Shown piece after piece: positions 5,465 to 5,675 of a DNA stretch of 5,675 bases. The stretch comes from Methanosarcinales archaeon (GTDB lineage Archaea; Halobacteriota; Methanosarcinia; Methanosarcinales; Methanogasteraceae): assembly GCA_030672345.1 (NCBI GenBank), contig DAOVGO010000188.1, positions 1 to 5,675 of the forward strand. Reading direction: 5' to 3'. The notes beneath the pieces were generated by a model that worked only from the letters and a program-made list of their open reading frames with translations, was not told where the DNA came from and made no database searches. A program made the position numbers and the translations under genes. Numbering within the stretch: position 1 is the stretch's first letter; each line of letters opens with the position of its first letter.

Positions 5465-5536
5465 TCAGCACAACTCCCCCCACATCCGTCCGCGCTCGTC
5501 AAACACGCGACCCCCCTCACGATTCCCCGTACTTCA
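5465..5536 (-). pseudogene. Possible 3' fragment of a gene truncated by the IS
   Basis: The minus strand reads STGNREGGRVFDERGRMWGELC and then TGA at 5465-5467. The composition is GC-rich, unlike the cassette, and the peptide looks like the end of a real protein. The frame meets a stop as soon as it enters the IS end at ~5537. It could therefore be the last ~22 codons of a resident gene separated from the rest by IS insertion. It is short, so chance is possible, and no family is recognised. Confidence 0.35.
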
Positions 5537-5552
5537 GAGGCTGTCCCATAAT
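5537..5552. repeat. Putative left terminal inverted repeat of the IS
   Basis: gaggctgtcccataat is the presumed transposase-binding end. It is called from similarity to common IS ends and from its position ahead of the transposase; the matching right repeat is not in the window. Confidence 0.5.
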
Positions 5553-5600
5553 TAACGCCCCGCCAATACCTTTATCACCTTTCCAGCCATATTATACTTT

Positions 5601-5675
5601 ATGGCGTTCATTAGAAGACTCCGCAATCAAAATTGGATGTTTCCCCCAAATATTTCAGATTTAATCGATGAAGAC
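5601..5675 (+). CDS. Transposase, IS1182-like, N-terminal fragment
   Basis: Only the first 25 codons are present: MAFIRRLRNQNWMFPP, then NISDLIDED. The pattern R-N-Q-x-W-M-x-PP-x-x-x-D-L-I-x-E-D is the N-terminal signature of IS1182-type DDE transposases, whose usual form is RNQ-x-LLPPSLDELIPEDH. The gene runs off the window. No Shine-Dalgarno precedes the ATG; a TATA-like cctttatc (5569-5576) lies about 28 nt upstream, so the mRNA may be leaderless. Function follows from the family: cut-and-paste or related DDE transposition of the flanking IS ends. Confidence 0.75.
   Translation, partial: MAFIRRLRNQNWMFPPNISDLIDED

Larger units (their letters stand above)
5537..5675 (+). mobile_element. 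Left end of an insertion sequence (IS1182-like), partial
   Basis: gaggctgtcccataatt matches the style of terminal inverted repeats of many IS elements, whose other end reads ...gggacagcctc. It is followed 64 nt after the boundary by a transposase-like start. The exact outer base is uncertain by 1-3 nt, since the preceding ca could belong to the element. The right end and any target duplication lie outside the window. Confidence 0.7.

Noticed and set aside
1..5675. CRISPR array, tRNA or rRNA genes
   Set aside because: No regularly spaced repeats and no cloverleaf or rRNA-like stretches were found on reading both strands.

Overview
The window looks archaeal, probably from a methanogen or anaerobic methanotroph lineage of the Euryarchaeota/Halobacteriota. 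Pointers are a stand-alone cobalamin-pathway CbiT, a heavily N-glycosylatable S-layer-type surface protein with one C-terminal membrane anchor, apparently leaderless starts with a TATA-like box about 25-30 nt upstream, and Shine-Dalgarno motifs inside operons. The lineage is inferred; no marker gene is present.

Layout. (1) 1-534, minus: complete cbiT. (2) 535-693: AT-rich intergenic stretch with a perfect 9-bp hairpin plus T-run. (3) 694-1073, minus: an uncharacterised 79-aa protein with a good ribosome binding site, preceded by a possible 41-codon ORF; a minus-strand TATA-like box lies at 1127-1139. (4) 1138-3444, plus: a two-gene unit encoding a 592-aa S-layer-type surface protein and a 171-aa three-helix membrane protein with a long acidic, Gly/Pro-rich tail. 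(5) 3445-3794: gene-poor spacer holding a short ORF behind a perfect AGGAGG and, at its end, the promoter of the next operon. (6) 3795-5452, plus: a compact AT-rich three-gene operon. Gene A (206 aa) is unrecognised, gene B (215 aa) carries a C-terminal 'DPE' domain, and gene C (130 aa) is a HEPN-type protein. A abuts B with no gap and B overlaps C by ATGA, so the products are probably made together. (7) 5465-5536, minus: what looks like the last ~22 codons of another gene, cut off by (8) the left end of an insertion sequence (from ~5537) with an IS1182-like transposase starting at 5601 and running off the window.

The most interesting part is the A-B-C cassette. It is clearly lower in GC than the surface-protein operon, lies next to an IS, is tightly coupled, and ends in a HEPN protein. 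That is how many horizontally moving toxin-antitoxin or anti-phage modules look. The HEPN protein lacks the usual R-X4-6-H RNase signature, so it need not be a toxin. Function is inferred only from architecture.
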